Below are positions 1 to 9,613 of a stretch of 64,000 nucleotides of DNA, piece by piece; position 1 is the first letter of the stretch; every line of letters starts with the position of its first letter. The notes below the pieces were generated by a model, which made no database searches, was not told the origin of the DNA, and was given only the letters and a program-made list of their open reading frames with translations. Source of the stretch: Hippasteria phrygiana (lineage: Eukaryota > Echinodermata > Asteroidea > Valvatida > Goniasteridae); the NCBI GenBank assembly GCA_037893225.1, contig JAZGUH010000186.1, positions 434,001-498,000 of the forward strand, given 5' to 3'. Both the position numbers and the translations under genes were made by a program.

Positions 1-901
1 GTTGCACACAACACTCAGCATGCTGTTCTCCACTTCGACGCCACACACGTTTTCTGCCATCATACAGGCATGCACACACAGTCTTGTGAATTTTGAAATT
101 GGATCATTTTGTCTTCAATCTGAGCTCAGTCAACCATGAATAAAAGGATGCCTTTCATTTTCACACAAAAGTTGCCTAACACCCACAAAAATATTTTTCA
201 CTAGATGTGATCTTTGCGAAACATTGCTTAGAAGAGCAAATAGCATTGGAATCAATGGGTAATCTTTCTGTAAGAACTTTGGAATTTAAGTGATAAAACA
301 TGAACAGTTGTATACTGGCAGCTGTATGATATGCACATAAATGCAAATATTAAAAGGTTGTATTTAATGTTAGCAACATTCATTTCTACATGTATACGTT
401 CACTTTTCATGTTTGAAGGTGTCATCTAGTACTGAATACAATACTACACTTATACATTTGTACATACAAATGGTGACCATTTCCTGACACAGAGATCACT
501 TGCTTAGGAAAGAGCTAAAAGATCAACATATGCCTTATAGTTTTCAACAATAACAGTTCACAGAAATACGTGTATGTTGCAGAAATGAGCAAGTATTTTC
601 TGTCTATCAAAAATCAAGGAAATTCAACTAAGAATGTCCACTGTGAGGGAAGGACATGAATATGAAGGTATTGAGAGAAGGGTGTGAATAGCTGCGCCTG
701 CAGGAGATACAGTGGCATCACTTGTTTTCACGCACTTCAGTATCAGCAAGTTGGTGCACTTCCCTAATAAGACAAGAAAAATGGCAAGATATTTATGTAT
801 CATTTATTGCTATATAACCAATGCACACATGTACAGGGTGAGTAAATAAAAATGCCCACTTTGACAACTCCTTGTCTCCCACGAAATTGAAACATGACAT
901 A
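1..901. other. AT-rich flank, no gene recognised
   Basis: Low-complexity AT-rich DNA with short open frames only. No coding motif, tandem array or clear terminal repeat was seen. Confidence 0.5.
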
Positions 902-1071
902 CTATTTCTTGTAATCAGCCTTCATTTGCTCTGGGTATTGGCCACATTCAGTAAAAGAAATCCATTGTTCTTCAGCCATGCATGAAAAGGCCTTTTCATG
1001 TGACTGCCTCAAAACACCACCAACATGATGTTCCAGCCTCTTGCTACCGACACAATCGCAACAATGGGTGT
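902..1071 (-). CDS. Candidate 3'-terminal exon of an unrecognised gene
   Basis: On the minus strand a pyrimidine-containing stretch ending in TTGCCCAG is followed by an open frame of about 56 codons that ends at a stop at 902. The peptide is rich in Cys and His near its start (THCCDC) and then has a mixed, protein-like composition (EEQWISFTECGQYPEQ). I do not recognise the family. It could be the last exon of a host gene or of an old element, or a chance open frame. There is no transcript evidence, and no partner exon is certain; the nearest candidate is at 3926-4160 on the same strand. Confidence 0.22.
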
Positions 1072-1108
1072 CTGGGCAATGACAGGATTTAAATGAATAT
1101 GACATCAA

Positions 1109-1605
1109 TTAAATGGAATTACATTTATCTTAATTTACAGTTTAATAAAATGCAATTCCATTTCCAAAAGGATTCTTATTTTCATAGGACACTAACATTA
1201 CAAGCCGAGCATGATATCTCAAACATTAACATACCTGCACAGTCAAGCTCCAAGAATGTACACTGCCAGATGCACATTGCTTTACGACAATGTTTATAGA
1301 ATACCGCTGGTGTAGTGTCAAGTTAGAACAGACCTTCATCCACAAGGAAAGCCAAAGCACTGGCTGATGACTTCCATGCAGTCAACTTCATACCTGGATA
1401 GCAGAAATTGTTTTTTTTCCCAGTTCAAATATTTTAGCAAGTACAACAATTAAACAGGATTCTTTTCAACATTTCAAAGGCGTACTGTAAGACAAATATA
1501 ATTTGGAAATTAAAACTTCATTGAAAACTTATATGTCAACACTCCAAAATAAATTAGCCATCATTAAAGATTATGTTGATTGCTGATAGAAGTCCGTGTC
1601 ATTTC
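1109..1605. other. Intergenic, nothing recognised
   Basis: AT-rich sequence with no supported gene or repeat structure. Confidence 0.4.
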
Positions 1606-2049
1606 CTAGTTTTATATAGATTGCGTATTGTAAAATACATCAGCCAATTATTTCTGTCATAAAATTAAAAAAGTGACTTTTAAGAGCTATTTTTTTTATC
1701 AAGTTCCCCTCTAGCCCACCGGTATCATACTACCATTTGTCTAAAAGTCGTCGCTGCGGGCAGCAAATAAATCCGATGTCATAGGACATACTCCTCTTTT
1801 GGGTCTAGACACAAAGGACGAGTACTTCCTATGACGTCAGATTTGTCTAAATACAAAAAGGGAGTATGTCCTATGATGTTAAATTTGTTTGCTGCTTGCA
1901 GCGACTACTTTTAGACAAATAGCCCCAGTGGACTATGCTGTGCTCTAGGGTACTTGATAAAAATAGCTCTCAAATGTCACTATTTGGTTATTTCATAGTA
2001 TAAATAATTGGCTGTTTTATTTTACAATACACAATCTACACAAAACTAG
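1606..2049. mobile_element. Foldback (long inverted repeat) element, 444 bp
   Basis: The two halves are imperfect reverse complements over nearly their whole length. The element starts CTAGTTTTATATAGATTG and ends CAATCTACACAAAACTAG. Internal pairs also match, such as CAGCCAATTATTT with AAATAATTGGCTG, TTTGTCTAAAAGTCGTCGCTG with its counterpart near 1890-1920, and ATCAAGT with ACTTGAT. A central loop of roughly 60-80 bp contains ATGACGTCA. It has no coding capacity. This is the structure of a foldback MITE moved in trans by a DNA transposase. No convincing target-site duplication was found at the edges. Confidence 0.75.
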
Positions 2050-2119
2050 ACAAGGTGATGTGCAGATCACACGTGTTACATCTACATGTAAGTTTCAACT
2101 GTTCAAATGATAACCTATT

Positions 2120-3115
2120 TCACATTTTCAGCCTATTGTACCACTTGACCTGAAATGACCTTTGACATTGACCTTTAACATCAACATCACATAAATGTTT
2201 CCATATTGCATCTTTGGCTCAAGTTTGATTGCAATTGGACTTCAACTTTTCAAATGAGAGCAGTTTTACATGTACATTTTCAGCCCTTTTTACCAGTTGG
2301 CTTGTGATGATCTTTGACCTTGATGTGACCTTTAACATCGACATCACAAATGTTTAAATATTGCACCTAACGCTCAAGTTTGATTGCAATTCAACTTCAA
2401 CTTTTAAAATGAAAGCAATTGTTCAGTTTCAGCCTATTTTATAACTTGACCTCAAAAGACCTTTGACCTCAGTAAGTGACCTTTCACATCACCATCATAT
2501 CGTCACTATTTTCACGAATTGACACTCACGCGCACCTGAATGTCAGTTCGTAAAACTGCGTACTGAGTAAATTTCAGTTTCACGAACTGACACTCAAGTG
2601 TGTGCGCGCACATCAGACACTGACTCGCTAGAGAAGACTTCGTTTTCACGAATTGACACGCAAGCATGTAGCAAAAATACCATTTCAAGAAAAACGCTTC
2701 AAAAGCTTTCACACGAATCTACTCCATCTGTATACTTGTGGATTTACAGAAACATTGAACTGAAAACCTCTAAACTCGTGAAATTAAGAATTTTTCAGTT
2801 CGTGAAAATGAAAATGTGATTAGCGCACGCTCCCCTACTTGGGTGTCAGTTCGTGAAAACAAAAATTACTCTGTTCTGATAAATACGCGCGCGCCCTGGC
2901 ACTCACGCGCTAGAGAGTGTCAGTTCGTGGTGTTGGTGACGATATGATGCTTAACATATTGCATCTTACGACCAAGTTTGATTGGAATTGGACTGAAACT
3001 TTTCATGAGACAATTTTCTCGAAACTAACCAAGATGCCATATACCGACATGACCTTTGACCTCAGCATTGCGCCTTCCCACCCAAGGGTCATTGCATATA
3101 AGTTTAATTAAAATC
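2120..3115. repeat. Diverged direct repeats built on TGACCTTTGACC
   Basis: At least four diverged copies of a roughly 150-bp unit share TGACCTTTGACCT, ACATCRACATCAC, then TTTGATTGCAATTGGACT (or AACTTCAACTTTT). Copies lie near 2150, 2305, 2450 and 2955-3070. The third copy is interrupted by the MITE at 2493-2949. The tandem TGACCT words resemble nuclear-receptor DR1 half-sites, but as part of a repeat they need not be functional. Confidence 0.6.
2493..2949. mobile_element. MITE with about 36-bp terminal inverted repeats
   Basis: The left end CATCATATCGTCAC..TCACGAATTGACACTC mirrors the right end GAGTGTCAGTTCGTGG..GTGACGATATGATG. The inner motif CACGAAYTGACACTC recurs several times inside in both orientations (near 2515, 2580, 2650, 2845, 2915), so the element looks built from nested inverted repeats. 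It splits the surrounding TGACC-type repeat. It has no coding capacity. Confidence 0.65.
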
Positions 3116-3870
3116 CACAAAGCATAGAATGTTATAAACTTTCTCCCAAAAAATTATACTAAAACTTTAACATACATACGTTAGTGTCCCAACTAAAACA
3201 TTTGTTTACGCGACACAAAAATGATGCAAACTTCTCTCAGCAATCAAAGTCATTTTAATACAAACTTTAGTTATAGTGAATACAAGGCCTTGATCATGAC
3301 CATCCATTTATGTGCACCGATGCTGGATTTAATAAGAAAATTCTGATATAGAACATTTTAACAATATGCCATATCTTGAGAAATTAAAATTAATTTACCG
3401 TATTACCCTCTTCAATCCTCCAAAATCCTCTCGTCAGTTTTGACAGATTTTGGAAGATTGAAGTGGAATGGCAAAAAGTGTTGGTTGATCTTAGAGGATG
3501 CATTATGTCGAGTTCGTAGGCTGTTGTTCAGACAAGCATAATTGAGCCCTGCCCCCCACACTAGTTCTGAATGTCACTGGCACTGCCTCAAGCCATTGGA
3601 GTGATAGGACAATTTTGAAGGATTGAGGCAATGGTCTTGTCTCCCCCCTCCCCAACCCGTATTAATTCAAGAAAAAAGCAGATAATTTTGGACATTTGAG
3701 GCTGAATCCAATTTGTACATGGTAGCAATTGGAGGATTTAGGATGGTTCTTAGCCAAAAGGATAAAGGAGGTTATGGTTAAAGTTCAAAATTATAACTAA
3801 AATGAACTTTACATGGCAAGTAAATATCCTTGCACTATAAATTCAAGACTTTTTCAAAACTTTAGTTGAA
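3116..3870. repeat. Intergenic, with a small inverted repeat at about 3411-3465
   Basis: The only structure noticed is TTCAATCCTCCAAAATC facing GATTTTGGAAGATTGAA, 17-bp arms with one mismatch and a loop of about 20 bp. It may be the end of a decayed MITE. The rest is unremarkable. Confidence 0.4.
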
Positions 3871-3925
3871 AAGATGTTGTGCAAGAGACATTAAATTCAG
3901 CTTCTATATAAGTAAAAAAACTTAC

Positions 3926-4160
3926 CTCAATAATAGTAGAACAGTGGCATGTGGATGGGTGACACATGATGTACTGCAACTGCCCATTAGAAGAAATGTG
4001 TACACGGCCTTCAGGATGTGCTGACCATAGGTGGGGCCCTTCATGGATGCAGATTACCACGTATCCACTATCTCAGCATTCAGTGTGTGCAGCAGCTTGC
4101 GTAGAGTAGTAACAGCAACATGTGCGGAGATGATTCTATAGTTCTTTCTGGTGCAACTTG
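3926..4160 (-). pseudogene. Candidate exon ending in a consensus splice donor
   Basis: On the minus strand an open frame (GPHLWSAHPEGRVHIS, then CHPSTCHCSTIIE) ends exactly at GAG|GTAAGT, a consensus 5' splice site. Just upstream, in another frame, about 27 codons read plausibly as protein (AHVAVTTLRKLLHTLNAEI) and run into a stop, so a frameshift may separate the two parts. I do not recognise the family. It may be an exon of a host gene or of a decayed element, on the same strand as the candidate exon at 902-1071. Confidence 0.28.
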
Positions 4161-5962
4161 GATCCTTCTGCATGATTAGAAACAGCCTCTCAGTTCAAGG
4201 ACACGTGCATATCAAGTGGAAATGAATGTCAGAAGAAATGGAAGTTCTGTCCCTGTAACAACCAAAAAGGACATCAGTTTCTAAAATCTCAAGAGCCGAT
4301 GGTCTGTCAGAAGATGCAGCTATCGAAGGTCAGTGTTCATCTTCACCTTGACCCCAATGTGAACCGCAGTGTGTCCATCCGTATACACATACATATATCC
4401 ACACAACCATACTGCCAAGAAGTAGTCCAAGTCAGAGACTTCCTGCTGGGTGTCAGGAACTTCATGAAGTTCCTGAAGATCACGGGGGAGGGTGCATGGC
4501 CTAGGTGACTTGGCCATGGGATCGGTGCGTCAGATAATATGCTTACAACATTTGGTGCAGTGAGAGTACGGATGAAGCTCATTCTACAGAACCTTTGTTA
4601 TTTTTAGCAGAAGGGTTTAATCCAGGTTGTGCTCAATGCAAGTGGTATATCAACAATGTATCGCAGGACTGGGATTGAAGTGGAGTAGCTGTACCCTGTG
4701 TGGTCTTCCATCCCTAGCCGCTTGTGGATTCTTTCCATGCAATCCATGTGTTTGTTACTGAGTGTGATGATAGTAAGAACAAAATCAAATATCTTGTATT
4801 AGATGGCAATACTTTGTTTCAATCTGTGATTCAATGACCTCTACAACAAATCTGATGTCATGGTTGTCTGGGTATTACATTTACGGTATCAATGGGATAT
4901 TCTAAATACAGTACACAATGTTCAACTTCAAAACAATACAAATAACTTTGGACTCATCTAACCAATGTTTAAGGATGTTCAAACATTGTATTAAATTATG
5001 TTATTAAGTTCTAAAGCACACATTTTTTCAACTTCTCAAATTCAAGATTATTTCCAAGTTTCCAGGCTTAAATTGTTTTCACAAATTCTCATGTTCAAGT
5101 CTGCTCAAGTTTTTAAGTTAAAGCCTCAAGTTTTTGGTTATTTTTTTAGTTTAGTTTATTCCAACTTTTTATTCCAGACTTCACTTTATATTTTCACTCC
5201 TTAGTTCACCAATTCAGTTTTAATTAGAGTTTCCAATATAACACCTTGACACAGTTTGGACAAGGTAAACTACATGTAATCTAGAAAAACCTTGTAAAAA
5301 AATACAGCATCATTGCAGATGACCTTCATTAACTGAACTTGTATATGTACAACGTTGTAAATAACACTTTACTTTTACATGTTCTCTTTTCTAATATGGG
5401 TGACACATGACATAGTGCACAATTTATTTTAAATCCCCAAAATAATAGTTATAAGAATAATAACATAAAAAGAATGCACTGAATGTATACATGGTTTCTA
5501 GTAAAAAAATTAACATTTCATTCTTTTTAATTCAATATACTAATTCAAGATTCAGGTCACTGTTCAACATTGATACACCAAATTCTGATACAATGGGGTG
5601 CACACATTTGTTCAAGGGGGGCAATGAAAGTAAATAAATTGCGACTTATATTTTGTTGTACATTTCAATATTTCATAATTACGCCACTTCATGCAGTACA
5701 TGTGCATGTATTTAAATGTGCATACATAGTGCAACATGCAGCCTACATGTATCAACGGACGGCAGCAGGTCTTATTGACAAGTGCAATAAACATTTTTTT
5801 GATGAATTGGTCTATTTTGTTTTTCTCTTTTTATCCTGCCTTCGCTCTGAAGATTCTCCAATATTTTGCTTCCGACTCTCCTTTTAGTCCCTGTAATTAT
5901 GTGCATTTTATGTGTCAATTTTATCCACATGTATAACCATTCCTTAAAATGGCTAGAAAAGC
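4161..5962. other. Intergenic flank of Helentron 1, nothing recognised
   Basis: AT-rich DNA with short open frames. This includes the 3' flank of Helentron 1, whose terminus I could not place: no terminal hairpin or end motif shared with Helentron 2 was seen. Confidence 0.4.
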
Positions 5963-6763
5963 TTAGATTGTTATACAAACTGCCTCATGATAACTATAAT
6001 AAGTAGGAATGATTGAAGCACCCACTGAATCCATATTTCTAACATATACATGGTCAATCAATGTACCACCTTCCGTTGTAGAATCAGTAACAATCTGTTT
6101 ATAGCCATGACCTTCCATTAACTTTTGAATCTGTGACGCATGTTTCAGAATGTCTTCATTAAAATCACCCATGACAATACATCTGTTGGATATCTTATGA
6201 AGTTCTTCAAGCAATATTTTCATCTTCATAATGAATTCATCCATAGTATATGATGCAGGACGATAGATTACTATCACAGAGCATGATATTTGACTAATGA
6301 TTTGAAATGCAATAAACTCAATATTTTGCACAGGTAATACTAGCCTACTAAAAGATCTGTTCCTTCTTCCAAATACACTGACGCCTCCATGACTTTGTTG
6401 TTTCAACATTCTTGTCACCTCATTTAAATTATCATATGATAAACCTCTGATTTGATGATAGCAATTAAATTCAGTTAACAGTACAATTCATCATCAATCC
6501 ATGTCTCAGTAAGACAAATGAAATCAGATTTAATCATTTCATTATGACATATTAAGTCCATATGGTGTGCCTCCAATCCTTGAATGTTATGCATCATAAT
6601 AATGGTCCTGTTTGAGTCTTCTTCCACTGCATGTACTTCATCAATACATGTTGGCATACCTTCTAATGATTCTGAAACACTTTTATTACAATAAATATAC
6701 TTTTCATCAAATCTTTTGATCACAAGTCCATTCATTGATGTAACTCTGCTGAGTGCAACATAC
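5963..6763 (-). pseudogene. Helentron 1 C-terminus: end of Pif1 helicase plus EEP endonuclease (frameshifted)
   Basis: The segment continues the helicase directly after the Gypsy insertion (VALSRV, the last conserved helicase motif), followed by a linker. It then encodes an exonuclease-endonuclease-phosphatase domain with HNIQGL, CLTETW, VIYRPAS, GDFNEDI, DHVYVRN and SYHEAV, the metal-binding and catalytic motifs of that fold. This domain is typical of Helentrons and is thought to cut target DNA. A stop at 6475 follows CLTETWIDDELYC. The homologous protein then continues in another frame (YHQIRG, SYDN, RMLKQQ) to the stop at 5963, which points to a small indel near 6475-6478. The copy is therefore broken here independently of the Gypsy insertion. 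Confidence 0.85.
6760..6763. repeat. Target-site duplication ATAC, left copy
   Basis: ATAC directly precedes the 5' LTR, and the same four bases follow the 3' LTR at 15229. Counting one copy restores the Helentron helicase reading frame between QAY and VALSRV. Confidence 0.9.
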
Positions 6764-7115
6764 TGTAGCGCCGGTGCCGGTCGGTTGGCGGAGGGCGCTA
6801 GCACGGCACCACTAGCGGAACCGTTGCGGTGGAGCCCCAGCTGACCGGCCGGTAGAGGGCACCAGCACGGTCCCACAGCGGAGCTGTTGCAACGGAGCCC
6901 CTGCTGGTCGGCTGGGGAGGCCCGTTGCGTGCGGCGCACGCGCAGTGACCCGTTTCCCTAGTAACAAGCAGTGTGCGATCCTCCTCCATTTTTGTGTGAG
7001 GCCTTGTGTATTTTGCTACCCGAATAAACGGCCTAGAGCCCTTCAGAACTTGAGCAAAGTGTGCCGGAGTGTTCTTTCAGGGTGTACGAGAGTCCCGCGC
7101 ACGGTCGACGCTACA
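6764..7115 (+). repeat. 5' LTR (352 bp)
   Basis: Begins TGTAGCG and ends CGCTACA, perfect 7-bp terminal inverted repeats with the TG..CA ends expected of LTRs. It matches 14877-15228 throughout by eye. An AATAAA polyadenylation signal lies at 7023-7028. The LTR supplies the promoter and the poly(A) site. Confidence 0.95.
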
Positions 7116-7140
7116 TTGGAGGCAGCGGTGACATACCAGG
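7116..7140 (+). promoter_or_regulatory. Candidate primer-binding site
   Basis: TTGGAGGCAGCGGTGACA starts one base after the LTR and contains the TGG that pairs with a tRNA CCA tail. The tRNA species was not assigned. Confidence 0.5.
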
Positions 7141-7151
7141 AAAGAGCAAAT

Positions 7152-7160
7152 CAGGTAAAA
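7152..7160 (+). promoter_or_regulatory. Candidate splice donor in the Gypsy leader
   Basis: CAG|GTAAAA lies between the primer site and the gag ATG at 7178, the place where retroviruses keep their major donor. Joined to the acceptor at 13608-13609 it would yield a short mRNA for the zinc-finger ORF. This is inferred from sequence only. Confidence 0.5.
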
Positions 7161-7177
7161 CCTCAAGTTCTTGCGGC

Positions 7178-9613
7178 ATGAATCCACCGGGTAGGGACAG
7201 TCTGGTGTCCGACTCGCCACACGGCGCGGACACAGACGGGGATATAGCTCCACACGACGCAGGCCAATCGGGAGATAGGAATGGCGGACCGTTCGTTACC
7301 TTGAGCGAATTAGAATCCTTTTTGAGGGATAATCAAGGGAGTCTTCCTCGGGATAAGAGGGAGACTGGGGGGTCATCGGGATCGGAATCTCTCATGTGGG
7401 AGGACGGGGAGAAAATGAAGCCTGAGATGATAGATCAGGGGGGGCGAATTTGTTACATTCCATGTCGCATTTGCATCGATTCCCCCCAGACTAGTTATGA
7501 GTCCCTCAGTGGGCCGTCCCACGCCGCTGGCGTCGGGGTGACAGACGCTCCGTTCCACCCGGAACGTTGCCGAGTCGCACTGGCCGGTGTGGCGGGGACG
7601 GTGCTTCACTGTGGGACAACCCATGACCCTTATTCCGGCGTGTCGAACGCCGGACCCCGCGAGGGGCCGCCCGGTGCTGCGCACGGCGACGGCGCAGACG
7701 CTGCGTTCCACACGGAACGCCGCCGAGCTGCATTCGCTGGGGCAGCGGGGGCGGAGCCTCGTGTGGAGACGGCCTGTGAGTTTCACGCCGGTGCGCCCGG
7801 CGGGGGGTCTCGCGGGGGGCCGCCCTGCGCTGTGCACGGCGGCGGGGCAAACGCCGCGTTCCACACGGAACGCCGCCGAGCCGCGTTCGCCGGGGCGGCG
7901 GGGGCGGAGCCTCGTTTGGGAACGGCCTGTGAGTTTCACACCGGTGCGCCCGATGGGGGGCCTCGCGGGGGGCCGCCCTGCGCCGTACACGGCGGCGAGG
8001 CAAACGCTGCGTTCCACTCGGAACGCCGTCGGGCCGCGTTCGCGGGGGCGGAGCCTTGCATGGAGGGGGCCTTTGGGTTTTGCACCAGTACGCCCAGCGG
8101 GGGACACCGGGAGGGACCACGCCGTGCTGGGTATGGCGGCGGGGCGGATACGCCGCTCCACACGGAGCGCGGTCACGCCGCGTCTGCCGACGCAGCGGGG
8201 GGTCGTCCAGAGACACCCCACATTTTCTACACCGGCGTGAGCACCGGGAGCCACGAGGAACTGACCACCAGGGCAGGCCCTGGCGCAACGGGGATTCCCC
8301 AGCCTACACGCCCCATGACGGTAACAGTAGAGCCCCCTCAACGGTGCCGGTGTGGCCAGCCACTCCGCGTGGGAGTCAATGGAGAACCACTCCGCGTGGG
8401 AGTCAATGGAGAGCCACTCCGCGTGGGAGTCTATGGGGGAGAGCCACTCCGCGTGGGAGTCTATGGAGGAGAGCCACTCCGCGTGGGAGTCAATGGCGTA
8501 GAACCACTCCGCGTGGGAGTCAATGGAGAGCCACTGCGCGTGGGAGTCAATGGAGAGCCACTCCGCGTGGGAGTCAATGGAGAGCCACTCCGCGTGGGAG
8601 TCTATGGAGGAGAGCCACTCCGCGTGGGAGTCAATGGCGTGGAGCCACTCCGCGTGGGAGTCTATGGGGGAGAGCCACTCCGCGTGGGAGTCAATGGAGA
8701 GCCACTCCGCGTGGGAGTCAATGGGGAACCACTCCGTGTGGGAGTCTATGGAGGAGAGCCACTCCGCGTGGGAGTCAATGGCGTGGAGCCACTCCGCGTG
8801 GGAGTCTATGGGGGAGAGCCACTCCGCGTGGGAGTCAATGGAGAGCCACTCCGCGTGGGAGTCAATGGGGAACCACTCCGCGTGGGAGTCAATGGCGCAG
8901 AACCACTCCGCGTGGGAGTCAATGGAGAGCCACTCCGCGTGGGAGTCAATGGCGCGGAGCCACTCCGCGTGGGAGTCTATGGAGGAGAGCCACTCCGCGT
9001 GGGAGTCAATGGCGCGGAGGCAATCCGCACGGGAGTCTATGGAGGAGAACCACTCCGCGTGGAAGTCAATGGAGTGAGACAGCCCAGTCGGGAGGGGAGA
9101 CCCGGGATCGCGGGGTGGCACCACACGGAGCCCCCATGCGGGACCGAGGCACCATCCACCACACCCGGGATGAGAAGGGGGACAGCGGGACCTTCCGACC
9201 CGGGGGGTCGGAGGCCAATGATGTTTCCCGACAGGTTCGACGGAGGCTCGTCGTGGTCCGATTACCTGATCCACTTCGAGAGCGTCGCGGCAGTCAACCA
9301 TTGGAGCGAGGCCGAGAAGGCGATGTTCCTGGCTTCTCATTTGAGGGGCACGGCCCAAGAGGCACTTGCGGATATGGACTGGGGATGTGCAGGCCGCCCG
9401 CCCCCGGGTGGAGTGCTACGGATGCCACGAGTTCGGGCACATACGACGGTACTGCCCCAAGCGGAAGTCTGCTTCCGACCGGCAGCGAGGACCGACGGGG
9501 ACAACGCCGAGACGCCAGGCCCCAAGCGGAGAGCCGGCGGCTCCAGCCCGAGTGACCAGTGCGAACTACATCACGGGCAAGGTCGCCGGGATATCCGTGC
9601 GCCTCCTCCTTGA
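7178..9613 (+). CDS. gag: Gypsy Gag, repeat-expanded and missing most of its capsid
   Basis: I chose the first ATG after the leader (MNPPGRD). The frame continues without a stop for 811 codons. Order: a short acidic N-terminus, several 51-residue Gly/Ala-rich repeats, 25 tandem copies of E-P-L-R-V-G-V-N/Y-G, then the opening of a Retrotrans_gag capsid domain (FPDRFDGGSSWSDYLIHFES, then EKAMFLASHLRGTAQEALADMD). After about 9375 the homology stops and the frame runs out in unrelated residues. The Gag zinc knuckle (CYGCHEFGHIRRYC) instead appears in the pol frame at 9414. This implies an internal deletion of most of the capsid with a frame change. The protein is unlikely to assemble particles unaided, so Gag from an intact relative may have been used. 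Confidence 0.75.
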   Translation: MNPPGRDSLVSDSPHGADTDGDIAPHDAGQSGDRNGGPFVTLSELESFLRDNQGSLPRDKRETGGSSGSESLMWEDGEKMKPEMIDQGGRICYIPCRICIDSPQTSYESLSGPSHAAGVGVTDAPFHPERCRVALAGVAGTVLHCGTTHDPYSGVSNAGPREGPPGAAHGDGADAAFHTERRRAAFAGAAGAEPRVETACEFHAGAPGGGSRGGPPCAVHGGGANAAFHTERRRAAFAGAAGAEPRLGTACEFHTGAPDGGPRGGPPCAVHGGEANAAFHSERRRAAFAGAEPCMEGAFGFCTSTPSGGHREGPRRAGYGGGADTPLHTERGHAASADAAGGRPETPHIFYTGVSTGSHEELTTRAGPGATGIPQPTRPMTVTVEPPQRCRCGQPLRVGVNGEPLRVGVNGEPLRVGVYGGEPLRVGVYGGEPLRVGVNGVEPLRVGVNGEPLRVGVNGEPLRVGVNGEPLRVGVYGGEPLRVGVNGVEPLRVGVYGGEPLRVGVNGEPLRVGVNGEPLRVGVYGGEPLRVGVNGVEPLRVGVYGGEPLRVGVNGEPLRVGVNGEPLRVGVNGAEPLRVGVNGEPLRVGVNGAEPLRVGVYGGEPLRVGVNGAEAIRTGVYGGEPLRVEVNGVRQPSREGRPGIAGWHHTEPPCGTEAPSTTPGMRRGTAGPSDPGGRRPMMFPDRFDGGSSWSDYLIHFESVAAVNHWSEAEKAMFLASHLRGTAQEALADMDWGCAGRPPPGGVLRMPRVRAHTTVLPQAEVCFRPAARTDGDNAETPGPKRRAGGSSPSDQCELHHGQGRRDIRAPPP
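7655..8215 (+). repeat. 153-bp in-frame repeats in gag
   Basis: About four diverged copies of a 51-codon module, roughly A-FHTERRRAAFAGAAGAEP followed by ACEFHTGAP and GGPPCAVHGG. Copies near 7771 and 7924 are exactly 153 bp apart. The length is a multiple of three, so the reading frame is kept. Confidence 0.75.
8357..9075 (+). repeat. 25-copy 27/30-bp coding minisatellite in gag
   Basis: Units read CCACTCCGCGTGGGAGTC plus AATGGA, TATGGAGGA, AATGGCGTG or AATGGCGCG. All are 27 or 30 bp, so the frame is preserved and the other frames are also largely open. The encoded unit is EPLRVGVNG, EPLRVGVYGG or EPLRVGVNGV/A. Variants occur in higher-order runs, pointing to recent segmental amplification. 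Each unit contains the small inverted repeat ACTCC-GCGTG-GGAGT. Confidence 0.92.

Noticed and set aside
7373..9358. 661-codon minus-strand open frame across gag, plus 499- and 217-codon frames on the plus strand
   Set aside because: Shadows of repeats whose unit lengths are multiples of three in GC-rich DNA. The capsid homology is only in the gag frame.
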